Origin: Streptomyces sp. BK340
Lineage (GTDB): Bacteria; Actinomycetota; Actinomycetes; Streptomycetales; Streptomycetaceae
Assembly: GCF_007827595.1 (NCBI RefSeq)
Contig: NZ_VISR01000018.1
Coordinates: forward strand, 1 to 64,000
DNA length: 64,000 nucleotides
Reading direction: 5' to 3'
Below, one piece after another: positions 44,631 through 54,043 of this stretch (within the stretch, counting starts at the first letter, position 1; every line of letters starts with the position of its first letter). The notes beneath the pieces are model-generated. The model made no database searches, was not told where the DNA came from, and saw only the letters and a program-made list of their open reading frames with translations. The translations under genes and the position numbers were made by a program.

Positions 44631-46088
44631 ATGAGCAAGACAGCCGAGACCGAAGGCGCTCTCGAGACCCGTGGCATCGAGCAGGTACCCGACCACGAGC
44701 GCACCGCGAGAACCCGGGAGCTGTTCCCGACCTGGGTCGGCGCCAACATCAGCGTGCTGCTGCTCACCATGGGCGCGAGCCTGGTGGTGGCGTACCACCT
44801 GAACATCTGGCAGGCGCTCGTCGTCGCGGTCGCGGCGCCGGTCGTCTCGTACGGGCTGGTCGGGCTGATCGGCATCGCGGGCAAGCGCGGCGGGGCGCCG
44901 GGCATGGCGCTGTCGCGCGCGGTGTTCGGGCAGCGCGGCAATCTGCTGCCCGGTTCGCTGATCTGGGTCGCCCGCTGGGGCTGGGAGACGATCAACGCGG
45001 TGACCGGCGCCTACGCGATGCTCACCATCCTGGACATCGGGTTCGGCATCAAGGCCAACAGCGTGCTGGACATGGTGATGCTGCTGGCGTTCGTGGTCAC
45101 CACCTTCGCGATCTCCGGGCTGGGCATCAACGCCGTCCAGAAGTGCAACAAGTACGCGACCTACTTCTTCGGCGTCTTCTCGGTGCTGGTGCTGGTGTAC
45201 CTGGCCGTGAACACCGACTGGTCGAAGGTGATGGACCACAGCGCCGGTCCCACGGCCGCGGTGATCACCGGTATCGGCATGATCGCGGCGGGCGGCGTCA
45301 GCTGGATCCCGTCGGCACCCGACTTCACCCGCTACCTGCCGCGCACGGCGTCGTCGAAGGCGATCGTGGGCACGGCGGTGGGCGGCGCCGGCATCGTCGT
45401 GCTGCCGATGGTGCTGATGGGCGCGGTGATGGCGGTCTCCACCCCCGACCTGGCCTCGGCCTCCGACCCCGTCTCCTTCCTCGGCGAGATCCTGCCGACC
45501 TGGATCGCGGTGCCGTACCTGCTGATCGCGCTGATCGGCATGCTGCTGATCAACTCCATGTCGATGTACTCGGCGGGCTTCACCGCGCAGACCCTCGGCA
45601 TCAAGGTGCCCCGGCACTGGGCGGTCTCGGTCAACGCGGTGATCTCGCTGGTCTTCGGCGGGGTGCTGATGCTGGTGGCGACCAGCTTCCTGGGTTCCTT
45701 CATCGCCTTCCTCTCCCTGCTCGCGGTGGCGTTCTCCGCATGGGTCGGCGTGTTCGGCGCGGACATGCTCCGCCGGACCGAGTACGACGGCGCGGCCATG
45801 ACGGACACCACCCGCACCAGCGCCTACTGGTACCGGGGCGGTTTCTCCCCGGCCGCGGTGGCCGCCTGGGCGACCGGCCTGGCGGCGGGCCTGATGTTCA
45901 CCACCTCGGACTGGTTCACCGGCCCGCTGGCGAAGAACAACGTCATCGGCGAGTACGGCCTCGGCTGGGTCGCCACGATCGTGATCTCCGGCCTGCTGTA
46001 CCTGGCCCTGCCGAAGCCGGCCGTGGTCACACCGCGGACGGCGGAGGCGACCGTGGAGGCCGAGAAGGCCGAGACTCTGGCCGTCTGA
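44631..46088 (+). CDS. NCS1-family cytosine/purine permease, 485 aa
   Basis: ATG 44631 (MSKTAETEGALETRGIEQVP). Twelve TM helices. TM1 is preceded by a polar N-tail with ERTARTRELFPTWVGANIS, as in CodB-type carriers. Na-symport family signature regions WGWETINAVTGAYA (TM3) and SWIPSAPDFTRYLP (TM6) are intact. Likely imports cytosine or a related nucleobase with sodium or protons. Promoter region with a palindrome upstream; divergent from ftsY. Confidence 0.88.
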   Translation: MSKTAETEGALETRGIEQVPDHERTARTRELFPTWVGANISVLLLTMGASLVVAYHLNIWQALVVAVAAPVVSYGLVGLIGIAGKRGGAPGMALSRAVFGQRGNLLPGSLIWVARWGWETINAVTGAYAMLTILDIGFGIKANSVLDMVMLLAFVVTTFAISGLGINAVQKCNKYATYFFGVFSVLVLVYLAVNTDWSKVMDHSAGPTAAVITGIGMIAAGGVSWIPSAPDFTRYLPRTASSKAIVGTAVGGAGIVVLPMVLMGAVMAVSTPDLASASDPVSFLGEILPTWIAVPYLLIALIGMLLINSMSMYSAGFTAQTLGIKVPRHWAVSVNAVISLVFGGVLMLVATSFLGSFIAFLSLLAVAFSAWVGVFGADMLRRTEYDGAAMTDTTRTSAYWYRGGFSPAAVAAWATGLAAGLMFTTSDWFTGPLAKNNVIGEYGLGWVATIVISGLLYLALPKPAVVTPRTAEATVEAEKAETLAV

Positions 46089-46142
46089 CGCTCCGTCAGC
46101 TAACGTCCCCCTCCACCGAGCAGTACCGGAGGGGGACTTCCC

Positions 46143-47114
46143 ATGCCCGTCACGGTCGTGCGTTTCAACCTCGTCGCTCCCGGCGCCGCCCCCGCCTCCC
46201 TCGCCGCCCGCTACCGGGCCGCCCTGGAGATGGCCGCGTACGCGGACGAGCACGGGATCACCACCGTCCAGACCGAGGAGCACCACGGCGCCGACAACAA
46301 CTGGCTGCCGTCGCCGTTCGCCTTCGCGGGCGCGGTGTTCGGGGCGACCCGGAACATCGCGGTGACGGTGTCTGCGGTGATCGGCCCGCTGCACGATCCG
46401 CTGCGGCTGGCCGAGGAGATCGCCGTACTGGATCTGCTCAGCGGCGGAAGGCTGGTGACGGTGGCCGGGATCGGCTACCGGCCCGAGGAGTACGCCCTGT
46501 TCGACGTGGACTGGAAGCGGCGCGGCCGGCTGCAGGACGAGTTGCTGGAGACCCTGCTGAAGGCGTGGACTGGCGAGGAGTTCACGTACCGGGGCCGTAC
46601 GGTACGGCTCACCCCGCGCCCGTACACCGATCCGCACCCCCTGCTGCTGGTCGGCGGCTCCTCGAAGGCCGCCGCCCGCCGGGCCGCCCGGCTCGGTCTG
46701 CCGTTCTTCCCGAGCGCGCATCTGCCGGAGCTGGAGGCGTACTACAAGGAGCAGCTCACCGTGTTCGGCACCGAGGGCTGGACGATGATGCCGGCGGCCG
46801 AGACCCCGCTGCTGCACCTCGCCGAGGACCCGGACCGCGCGTGGTCCGAGTACGGCGGGCACTTCCTGCACGAGGCCCGCACCTACGCCTCCTGGCAGTC
46901 CGGCGACATCCGCTCGGCGGTGCGGTCGGCGGCCACGACGGTCGAGGAGCTGCGCGCCGAGGGTGTGTACCGGATCCTCACGCCGGAGCAGTGCGTGGCG
47001 CAGGGTCTGGACAGTCTCGTCCTGCATCCGCTGGCGGGCGGGATGCCGGTGGAGGAGGGGTGGCGCAGCCTGCGGTTGTTCGCCGAGCGGGTGCTTCCGG
47101 AGTTGGGGGGCTGA
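46143..47114 (+). CDS. LLM-class flavin-dependent oxidoreductase, 323 aa
   Basis: ATG 46143 with GGAGGGGG just upstream. A luciferase-like TIM barrel: YRAALEMAAYADEHGITTVQTEEHH, then DLLSGGRLVTVAGIGYRPEEYALF and the segment LLLVGGSSKAAARRAARLGLPF for flavin contact. Substrate unknown. It follows the permease by 54 bp, possibly one transcript. Confidence 0.88.
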   Translation: MPVTVVRFNLVAPGAAPASLAARYRAALEMAAYADEHGITTVQTEEHHGADNNWLPSPFAFAGAVFGATRNIAVTVSAVIGPLHDPLRLAEEIAVLDLLSGGRLVTVAGIGYRPEEYALFDVDWKRRGRLQDELLETLLKAWTGEEFTYRGRTVRLTPRPYTDPHPLLLVGGSSKAAARRAARLGLPFFPSAHLPELEAYYKEQLTVFGTEGWTMMPAAETPLLHLAEDPDRAWSEYGGHFLHEARTYASWQSGDIRSAVRSAATTVEELRAEGVYRILTPEQCVAQGLDSLVLHPLAGGMPVEEGWRSLRLFAERVLPELGG

Positions 47115-47354
47115 GCTCCGGGCGACAAGCGGTGGTCCGGCGCGGTCGGTCCGGCGGCTTCGAGTCGTGGCGTACGACGGCGCGGGGGTTCCCCGTTCGT
47201 GCGGTCGCTCGGCCCGCGCTTCCTGCCCGTGCCGGCCGAGGACGTGCGGACATGACACCGTCGCCCCCGCTCGGGCAGTGGCCGAGCGGGGGCGACGGAC
47301 GGTACGAGGAGCCGGGCAGCGGGGACTTGGCCCGTCTCCTCGGGACTGTGGGGC

Positions 47355-47522
47355 CTAGGGGGTTTCCTTCGGATCAGCCCGGGTCCGCGACGCCCGGCAC
47401 GGCACCTCGCCGCGTTGTCGGACCACCCGAGTACGCCCAGTACGCGGGTGATCCTCCGCCTTGCGATGCACCGCACCGGACACCGCGGCCTGATCCGACC
47501 TGATCCGAACGAAACCCCCTAG
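47355..47522 (-). mobile_element. MITE-like palindromic element, copy B
   Basis: Oriented on the minus strand, it is about 95% identical to copy A (10467-10636). Terminal repeats CTAGGGGGTTTC at both ends, with GGATCAG inside. The glcP stop (TAG, 47519-47521) is formed by the terminal CTAG; copy A has the same relation to its upstream gene. In the outer stem, a T-A pair of copy A corresponds to C-G in copy B, a compensatory change. No coding capacity. Confidence 0.75.
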
Positions 47523-48937
47523 CCCATCTCCTCCAGCGCCTTGCCCTTCGTCTCCTTGACGAACTTCAGGACGAACGGGATGGAGAGCGCGGCGAAGACC
47601 GTGTAGATCACGTAGGTGCCGGCCAGGTTCCAGTCGGCCAGCGACGGGAAGCTCGCGGTGATGGCCCAGTTGGCGATCCACTGCGCGGCGGCTGCCACAC
47701 CCAGGGCGGCGGCGCGGATCTTGTTCGGGAACATCTCGCCGAGCATGACCCAGACGACCACACCCCAGGACAGGGCGAAGAAGAGGACGAAGACGTGGGC
47801 GGCGACCAGGGCGATCCAGCCCTGCGTCGCGGGCAGCTTGCCGTCGACCAGGTGGTGGGAGAACGCCCAGGCCTCCAGGGCGAGGCCGACGGCCATGCCG
47901 ACCGAGCCGATGAGCGCGAGCGGCCTGCGGCCGACGCGGTCCACGAAGATCATCGCGATCACGGTGCCGACGATGTTGATGATCGACGTAGTGAAGGAGT
48001 AGAAGAACGAGTCCGTCGGGTCGACACCGACCGACTGCCACAGCGTCGAGGAGTAGTAGAACGCGACGTTGATGCCGACGAACTGCTGGAAGACCGAGAG
48101 GCCGATGCCGATCCAGACGATCGGCTTGAAGAAGAAGCCACCGCCGAGCAGGTCCTTGAAGGTGGACTTGTGCTCGCTGTTCATCGCCTGCTCGATCTCG
48201 GCGACACGGGCGTCCAGGTCGCGGTGCTCACCCTCGACCTCGGCGAGGATCTCGCGGGCGCGGTCACGCTTGCCGACGGAGATGAGGAAGCGCGGGGACT
48301 CGGGGATCGCGAAGGAGAGCAGGCCGTACAGCACGGCCGGTACGACCATCACACCGAGCATGACCTGCCAGGCCTCCAAGCCCATCAGCTTGCCGCGCTG
48401 GTCGCCGCCGGCGGCGTTGAGCAGGCCCCAGTTGACCAGCTGCGAGATGGCGATGCCGATGACGATCGCGGCCTGCTGGAAGGAGCCGAGGCGGCCGCGG
48501 TACGCCGGCGGGGCGACCTCGGCTATGTAGGCGGGGCCGATGACCGAGGCCATACCGATGGCGAAGCCGCCGACGACGCGCCAGAGGGCGAAGTCCCACA
48601 GCGAGAAGGGCAGGGCCGAGCCGACGGCGCTGACCGTGAACAGCAGGGCGGCGATCTGCATCACGCGGATACGGCCGATCCGGTCGGCGATGCGGCCGGC
48701 GGTCGCGGCGCCGACGGCACAGCCGATCAGGGCGATGGCGATGACCTGGGCGAGGGCCGCGGAGCCGATGCCGTAGCGGTCGCGGATGGCCTCGACGGCG
48801 CCGTTGATCACGGAGCTGTCGTAACCGAACAGGAAGCCGCCCATCGCGGCCGCCGCCGCGATGAAGATGACGTGCCCGAGATGCTCGGGGTGAGCCGTCC
48901 TGGCTCCTTGCTGAGGTGCCTGCGCTGTGCTGGTCAC
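47519..48937 (-). CDS. glcP: MFS glucose/sugar porter GlcP
   Basis: GTG 48937 (VTSTAQAPQQGARTAHPEHLG) gives 472 residues, the length of Streptomyces GlcP, the main glucose permease. Sugar-porter motifs: GGFLFGYDSSVINGAV in TM1, DRIGRIRVM, PESPRFLI, QQFVGINVAFYYS, DRVGRRPL, and KETKGKALEEM at the C-terminus. The stop lies in the MITE-like element. Upstream control region carries LacI-like palindromes. Confidence 0.92.
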   Translation of the reverse strand: MTSTAQAPQQGARTAHPEHLGHVIFIAAAAAMGGFLFGYDSSVINGAVEAIRDRYGIGSAALAQVIAIALIGCAVGAATAGRIADRIGRIRVMQIAALLFTVSAVGSALPFSLWDFALWRVVGGFAIGMASVIGPAYIAEVAPPAYRGRLGSFQQAAIVIGIAISQLVNWGLLNAAGGDQRGKLMGLEAWQVMLGVMVVPAVLYGLLSFAIPESPRFLISVGKRDRAREILAEVEGEHRDLDARVAEIEQAMNSEHKSTFKDLLGGGFFFKPIVWIGIGLSVFQQFVGINVAFYYSSTLWQSVGVDPTDSFFYSFTTSIINIVGTVIAMIFVDRVGRRPLALIGSVGMAVGLALEAWAFSHHLVDGKLPATQGWIALVAAHVFVLFFALSWGVVVWVMLGEMFPNKIRAAALGVAAAAQWIANWAITASFPSLADWNLAGTYVIYTVFAALSIPFVLKFVKETKGKALEEMG

Positions 48938-49015
48938 GGAAAAACTCCTCGGGCCACGGCAACGCTGCCGGGTGGGGGGGTGAGCCCTCTCAGGTGGTGA
49001 CACCTGAAGGTAAAA

Positions 49016-49116
49016 GCAACGTTGCAGAGACTATGCCTTCAAGTTTCGAAGTCAATAGTTCAATTGCTGTGAGTTTTGAGAGAGCCCTGAGGAGCCCTGT
49101 GTTCAAGAAGTGAACA
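49016..49116 (-). promoter_or_regulatory. glcP control region with two palindromes
   Basis: GCAACGTTGC (49016-49025) is a perfect palindrome with a central CG, the form of LacI/GalR-family operators. A second repeat, TGTTCA-N5-TGAACA, is at 49100-49116. A third, CAGGTG-N4-CACCTG, at 48991-49006, overlaps the leader. The interval is markedly AT-rich (about 49010-49080). Together they suggest tight sugar-responsive control of glcP. Confidence 0.55.
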
Positions 49117-49144
49117 TAGAGTCAGTTGATCTTGAGGGGCTTGT

Positions 49145-52100
49145 CTAACGGAGGCGCTGAGAGATGACCTTCGACACGCCGTCGCCCTGCATGGACACGC
49201 CGTAGAGCGCGTCGGCGACCTCCATCGTGCGCTTCTGGTGCGTGATCACGATCAGCTGCGAGGACTCCTGCAGCTCCTGCATGATCCGGATCAGCCGCTG
49301 GAGGTTGGTGTCGTCCAGGGCGGCCTCGACCTCGTCCATGACGTAGAACGGGCTCGGCCGGGCCTTGAAGATCGACACCAGCATCGCCACCGCGGTCAGC
49401 GACCGCTCGCCGCCCGACAGCAGGGAGAGCCGCTTGACCTTCTTGCCCGGCGGGCGGGCCTCGACGTCGACGCCCGTGGTGAGCATGTTGTCGGGGTCGG
49501 TCAGGATCAGCCGGCCCTCACCGCCCGGGAACAGCCGGCTGAAGACGCCCTCGAACTCGCGGGCGGTGTCCCGGTAGGCCTCGGTGAAGACCTGCTCGAC
49601 GCGCTCATCGACCTCCTTCACCACCTGGAGCAGGTCGGCGCGGGTCTTCTTCAGGTCTTCCAGCTGCTCACTGAGGAACTTGTGGCGCTCCTCCAGCGCG
49701 GCGAACTCCTCCAGGGCGAGCGGGTTCACCTTGCCGAGCTGCTGGTAGGCGCGCTCGGCGGCCTTGAGCCGCTTCTCCTGCTCACCGCGCACGAACGGCC
49801 TCGGCCGGTTGCGCGGGTGCTCGGGGTCCTCCGGCAGCTCCTCGCCCTCGGCGGGCGGGGACGGCGGTACGAGCTGATGGGGGCCGTACTCGGACATGAG
49901 CCCCGCGGGCTCCACGCCCAGCTCCTCCAGCGCCCTGGTCTCCAGCTGCTCGATCCGCAGCCGCTTCTCGGCGCCGAGGACCTCGCCGCGGTGGACGAAG
50001 TCGGTGAGCTTGTCGAGCTCGGCCTTGAGGTCGCGGCCGGCGGTACGCGCGGCGGTCAGCTCCCGCTCCCGCGCGGCCTTGGCGGCCTCGGCCGCGGCCC
50101 GCTCCTGCTCGGCACGGGCCACGGACACCTCGACATGCGCGAGCAGCTGGCGTGCACCGGAGGCGACGGCCTCCGCGACGGCCGCCTCGTGCCGCAGCCT
50201 CGCCCGCCGCTGCTCGGCACGCACGCGTGCCTCGCGCTCCGCGCGGGCTGCGCGGTCCAGCGAATCGGCCCGCCCGGCGAGCCCCTTCACCCGCTCCTCG
50301 TGGGTACGGACCTGGAGCCGGGCCTCCATCTCGGTCTGCCGCGCGTTGGCGCCGTCGGCTGCGAGCCGGTCCCGCACCGAGGTGTCCGGCTCCTCCTCGA
50401 CCGGCATCTCCTCGGCGACGGCCAGCCGTTCGGCCAGTTCCTCGGCGTCCTGTACGGCCTTGTCGAGCGCCTCCTGCGCGCGTGCCGCAGCCGCCGTGGA
50501 CCGCTCGGCCTCCCCGGCCGCACCGCGCGCCTGCCCCGCGAGCCGCCCCAGCTGCTGGGCCACGGCCGACTTCTCCCGGTCGGCGGCCCTGCGCCGCTCC
50601 CCCAGCTCCTCCACGAGCGCGGCGGCCTCGGTGCGCCGCGCGGCCGCCGCTTGCTGCGCCTCGCCCAGCTGCTCGCACCGCACCGCCAGCTCTTCCAGCT
50701 CCGCGGCGGCCTCGTCCACGGAGGCCTGTACCTCCAGCAGACTGGGTGCCCCGGCCGATCCGCCGTGCGCGAAGTGCGCGCCGAGCAGGTCGCCCTCGGC
50801 GGTGACGGCGGTCAGCCCGGGGTGGGCGTAGACGAGGTCCTCGGCGTCCTCGAGCGTGCCCACGACGACGATGCCGCGCAGCAGGCGGCGTACGGCGGGC
50901 ATGAGTTCGGCGGGGCCGCGGACCAGGTCGGCGGCGAAGGGGTGTCCCTCGGGGCCGGGGCTGCCCGGGGTGACGCCATCCGGGCCGTGCTCGCTCGAAG
51001 CGCTGCCCTCCGGCGCCCCCGCCAGCAGCAGCGCCGCGCGGCCGCCGTCCTGTTTGCGCAGGAGCCGGATCGCCTCGGCCGCGGACGCCGGTGTCGTCAC
51101 GGCGATGGCGTCGGCCGCCGCACCGAAGGCCGCGGCCAGGGGAACCTCGTAGCCCGGGGTCACCGTCAGCAGTTCCGCTGCCGGGCCCAGGAGTCCGGCC
51201 AGGCGGTCCCGGGCGCCCAGCAGTATCCCGGTGCCGTCCTTGCGCCTGAGGCCCAGCGCCAGCGCCTCGTGGCGGGCCTGGGTCGCGGCGCGCCTGCGTT
51301 CGGCCGCGGTGGCCGCCTCGCGAGCCGCGCTCGACGCGGACTCGGCCTCGGCGAGCTGCCGCTTCGCCGCCTCGTGCTGCTCGGCGAGGTCCGCGTCGCC
51401 GGCGTCGAGGCCGTCGACCTCGGCCTTGAGGGCCTCGTACTCCTCCTGGGCGGCGACGGCACGCTCCTGTGCCTCGTCGCGGGCGGCGGCCAGACGGTCG
51501 ATCTCGGACTGGGCGGCGGCGGCTCGCGAACGGGCCGCGTTGACCTGGCCGTTGAGCCGGGCCAGACCCTCACGGCGGTCGGCGATCGCGCGGGCCACGT
51601 CCTTCAGGCGCCGCTCCTCGACGGCCAGTTCCCGCTCCAGTTCGGCGCGGTGCGCGACCGTGTCCTCCAGGGCCCGCTCGGCCGCTTCCAGGGCCGCCTC
51701 CAGCTCGGCCTCCTGCTCGCGGATGCGGGCGGCCTCGCGCTCCATGTCCTCGGGGTCGCGGCCGCGCCGCTCCTCGGGGGGTGCGGAGGTGGCACTCTTC
51801 ACCCGCGCGTCGGCCAGCGAGATCGTGCCGCGCACCCGCTCGGCCAGCTGGGAGAGCTCGTACCAGGTCTGCTGGGCGCGCTGGAGGCGCGGCGTGAGCT
51901 GCCGTACCTCGTCCTCCAGCAGGGCCTCCCGCTGGAGCGCCTTCCTCAGCTCCTGCTCGGCGGCTTCCTTGCGCTCCTTCAGGGCCGCCTCGTCGGCGAT
52001 CTCGGTCTTCAGGGCCTCGCGCAGTCGTACGAGGTCGTCGGCGAGCAGCCGCAGACGCGCGTCGCGGAGGTCGGCCTGGATGACGGCGGCCCTGCGGGCC

Positions 52101-52732
52101 ACCGCGGCCTGGCGGCCGAGCGGCTTGAGCTGGCGGCGCAGTTCGTCGGTGAGGTCCTGGACGCGCGCGAGGTTGGCCTGCATCGCGTCCAGCTTCCGCA
52201 GCGCCTTCTCCTTGCGCTTGCGGTGCTTGAGCACACCCGCGGCCTCCTCGATGAAGGCGCGGCGGCCCATCGGGTCCGCGTGCAGGACGGAGTCGAGCTG
52301 GCCCTGGCCGACGATGACGTGCATCTCGCGGCCGATGCCGGAGTCGGAGAGGAGGTCCTGGATGTCCAGGAGACGGCAGGTGTCGCCGTTGATCTGGTAC
52401 TCGCTGCCGCCGTTGCGGAACATGATCCGCGTGATGGTGACCTCGGCGTACTCGATGGGCAGCGCCCCGTCGGAGTTGTCGATGGTCAGGGACACCTCGG
52501 CGCGGCCCAGCGGCGGACGGCCGGTGGTGCCGGCGAAGATGACGTCCTCCATCTTGCCGCCGCGCAGCGACTTGGCGCCCTGCTCGCCCATGACCCAGCT
52601 GAGCGCGTCCACGACATTGGACTTGCCCGAGCCGTTCGGGCCGACGACACACGTGATACCCGGTTCGAACCGGAGCGTGGTCGCCGAGGCGAACGACTTG
52701 AAGCCACGGAGGGTCAGGGCCTTGAGGTGCAC
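49145..52732 (-). CDS. smc: chromosome segregation protein SMC
   Basis: 1195 residues from GTG 52732 (VHLKALTLRGFKSFAS). Walker A is GPNGSGKSNVVDAL near residue 35; long coiled coils run from about 170 to 500 and 680 to 1000, with a hinge near 520-660; the signature LLSGGERSLTAVAML and Walker B PFYVMDEVEAALDD are near the C-terminus. Organises and segregates nucoids, crucial during sporulation septation. Works with ScpAB, not encoded here. Confidence 0.97.
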   Translation of the reverse strand: MHLKALTLRGFKSFASATTLRFEPGITCVVGPNGSGKSNVVDALSWVMGEQGAKSLRGGKMEDVIFAGTTGRPPLGRAEVSLTIDNSDGALPIEYAEVTITRIMFRNGGSEYQINGDTCRLLDIQDLLSDSGIGREMHVIVGQGQLDSVLHADPMGRRAFIEEAAGVLKHRKRKEKALRKLDAMQANLARVQDLTDELRRQLKPLGRQAAVARRAAVIQADLRDARLRLLADDLVRLREALKTEIADEAALKERKEAAEQELRKALQREALLEDEVRQLTPRLQRAQQTWYELSQLAERVRGTISLADARVKSATSAPPEERRGRDPEDMEREAARIREQEAELEAALEAAERALEDTVAHRAELERELAVEERRLKDVARAIADRREGLARLNGQVNAARSRAAAAQSEIDRLAAARDEAQERAVAAQEEYEALKAEVDGLDAGDADLAEQHEAAKRQLAEAESASSAAREAATAAERRRAATQARHEALALGLRRKDGTGILLGARDRLAGLLGPAAELLTVTPGYEVPLAAAFGAAADAIAVTTPASAAEAIRLLRKQDGGRAALLLAGAPEGSASSEHGPDGVTPGSPGPEGHPFAADLVRGPAELMPAVRRLLRGIVVVGTLEDAEDLVYAHPGLTAVTAEGDLLGAHFAHGGSAGAPSLLEVQASVDEAAAELEELAVRCEQLGEAQQAAAARRTEAAALVEELGERRRAADREKSAVAQQLGRLAGQARGAAGEAERSTAAAARAQEALDKAVQDAEELAERLAVAEEMPVEEEPDTSVRDRLAADGANARQTEMEARLQVRTHEERVKGLAGRADSLDRAARAEREARVRAEQRRARLRHEAAVAEAVASGARQLLAHVEVSVARAEQERAAAEAAKAARERELTAARTAGRDLKAELDKLTDFVHRGEVLGAEKRLRIEQLETRALEELGVEPAGLMSEYGPHQLVPPSPPAEGEELPEDPEHPRNRPRPFVRGEQEKRLKAAERAYQQLGKVNPLALEEFAALEERHKFLSEQLEDLKKTRADLLQVVKEVDERVEQVFTEAYRDTAREFEGVFSRLFPGGEGRLILTDPDNMLTTGVDVEARPPGKKVKRLSLLSGGERSLTAVAMLVSIFKARPSPFYVMDEVEAALDDTNLQRLIRIMQELQESSQLIVITHQKRTMEVADALYGVSMQGDGVSKVISQRLR

Positions 52733-52988
52733 GCCGCTGGACTCTACCTTCCGCCGCTATCTCACTCCACGAACACTCGCAACCCCACGGTTTCGCCAAT
52801 GAACATGCAGGGCACACCAGACGTTAAAGACAGTGAAAGGATGCGCGGGGGAGAGAAAGAGCAAGAAAGAAGGGACGCCGAAGCGTCCCTTGCAACTCTG
52901 ACGACCGGGTCTCAGTCGTCTGACAACTGTGCGGTTGATTACGGGCAGCCCAACCGCTGCGACTGCTGTTGTGGAGCTGATGCAGCGA

Positions 52989-53192
52989 TCAGGTGAGCGC
53001 AGGCTCCGCCTGGTGTGCGTCGATGCTCTCCATGATCCTGTCCTGAGAGGCGGCAGCCGTCAGCGCGTCGTTCTCCGCCTGGATGCGTCCGAGCTCGGAC
53101 TCCAGGTCCTGGACACGCTGCTGCAGCCGTCGCATCTCGGCGAGGAGTCGAGGGTCGGAGCCGCCGACGTAACCGAGAAGCGCCTTTGCCAT
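52989..53192 (-). CDS. small coiled-coil protein, 67 aa
   Basis: ATG 53192 (MAKALLGYVGGSDPRLLAEMRRLQQRVQDLESELGRIQAENDAL). A heptad coiled coil spans about residues 15-47. It is a conserved hypothetical protein of Streptomyces, located upstream of smc. The pattern of an uncharged N-terminal 'GYVGGSDPRL' and a short coil suggests a binding peptide for a larger partner; function unknown. Confidence 0.85.
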   Translation of the reverse strand: MAKALLGYVGGSDPRLLAEMRRLQQRVQDLESELGRIQAENDALTAAASQDRIMESIDAHQAEPALT

Positions 53193-53574
53193 GATGGATG
53201 GTCCTCCACACTGAGTGACCGACCGATGCGGTGTGGGTCGTGAGGGATTCGCACCCGCGGTGCTTGACACACTCGAGTGTTGCTCTGCCGTTCTTACATG
53301 CCAAACAGCTAAGGTGCGCGGGGCTTTCAGCGTCTCACCAAAAAGTTTGACGGTCAACACGATCACGCCCTGCATTGGCGGGCAAACCCGGGGCGCGCGG
53401 CCTTCGAACGGCGGCGCTGCTGCTCCTGCGGGGCCCTCAGGGCGTGACGATCAGCTGTACCGGGGGAGCCTGCCACGCCTCGCCCTTCTTGGCAACCACC
53501 AGCTCATTTCTGCTTCGGGCATGTGCCCGGGGCAGATCGCCGCGGGCCGGCCTGCGGGGCTTTACAGAATCGGG
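53193..53574. other. promoter region upstream of the small coiled-coil gene
   Basis: 382 bp with no gene I can support. It carries a 12-bp perfect palindrome ACACTCGAGTGT at 53269-53280, next to TTGACA (53264-53269). The longer plus-strand open frame through this region is a shadow. Confidence 0.45.
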
Positions 53575-53856
53575 TCAGCGGATGGCGAAGCCGTCGTAGC
53601 CGCCGCGGGGTGTGTCCCAGATCTCGGTGACACCGTCCACGTGTCCGGGCGTGTCGCCGCCCCCCAGCCAGTCCAGCAGCCCCTCGCAACCCGGGCGCGG
53701 CCCTTCCGCGACCACCTGGACGCGGCCGTCGCCCAGATTGAGAGCAAAACCACTCAGGCCGCCGATCTCCAGCGCCTTGGCCCGGGTGAACCAGCGAAAA
53801 CCCACACCTTGGACGCGTCCACGGACCCAGGCAACCAGTCGAACATCCTCGCTCAT
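53575..53856 (-). CDS. acyP: acylphosphatase
   Basis: 93 residues from ATG 53856. The active-site motif is GRVQGVGFRWFTRAKA (Arg and following residues bind phosphate) and the second motif LSGFALNLGDGRVQVVAEG carries the catalytic asparagine. Hydrolyses carboxyl-phosphate bonds. Located upstream of the smc cluster, as in other Streptomyces. Confidence 0.96.
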   Translation of the reverse strand: MSEDVRLVAWVRGRVQGVGFRWFTRAKALEIGGLSGFALNLGDGRVQVVAEGPRPGCEGLLDWLGGGDTPGHVDGVTEIWDTPRGGYDGFAIR

Positions 53857-54043
53857 GAGTGCAACCTAACGGGCCAAAGTCACTCGGAACACTTCCCGTC
53901 CCACCCGTATGGGGTACCGTCCCGACCCAATGAATCTCATATGAAACTCACTAGATCGAGTGAGTTGGGTTGACCGGAGGTCAATCGCCACTTGCGGCGC
54001 CGGGCACCGGGTCGACCCCGCGAGACGAGAAGAGGGCAAGGAC

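Noticed and set aside
49238..52996. 1252-aa open frame opposite smc, and similar long frames opposite ftsH, glnD, dprA/comM and ffh
   Set aside because: They are antisense frames sustained by high GC; their products are compositionally biased (Gly/Arg/Leu/Val runs), whereas the opposite frames have clear family motifs.
53220..53330. tRNA-like reading on the minus strand (T-arm-like GCGGGTGCGAATCCC)
   Set aside because: No consistent acceptor, D or anticodon stems; it is a chance resemblance in the promoter region of the small coiled-coil gene.
53960..54043. Earlier start for the CAP protein
   Set aside because: The additional residues encoded upstream of ATG 54044 are not protein-like, and an AGAGGGCAAGG ribosome-binding site precedes ATG 54044.
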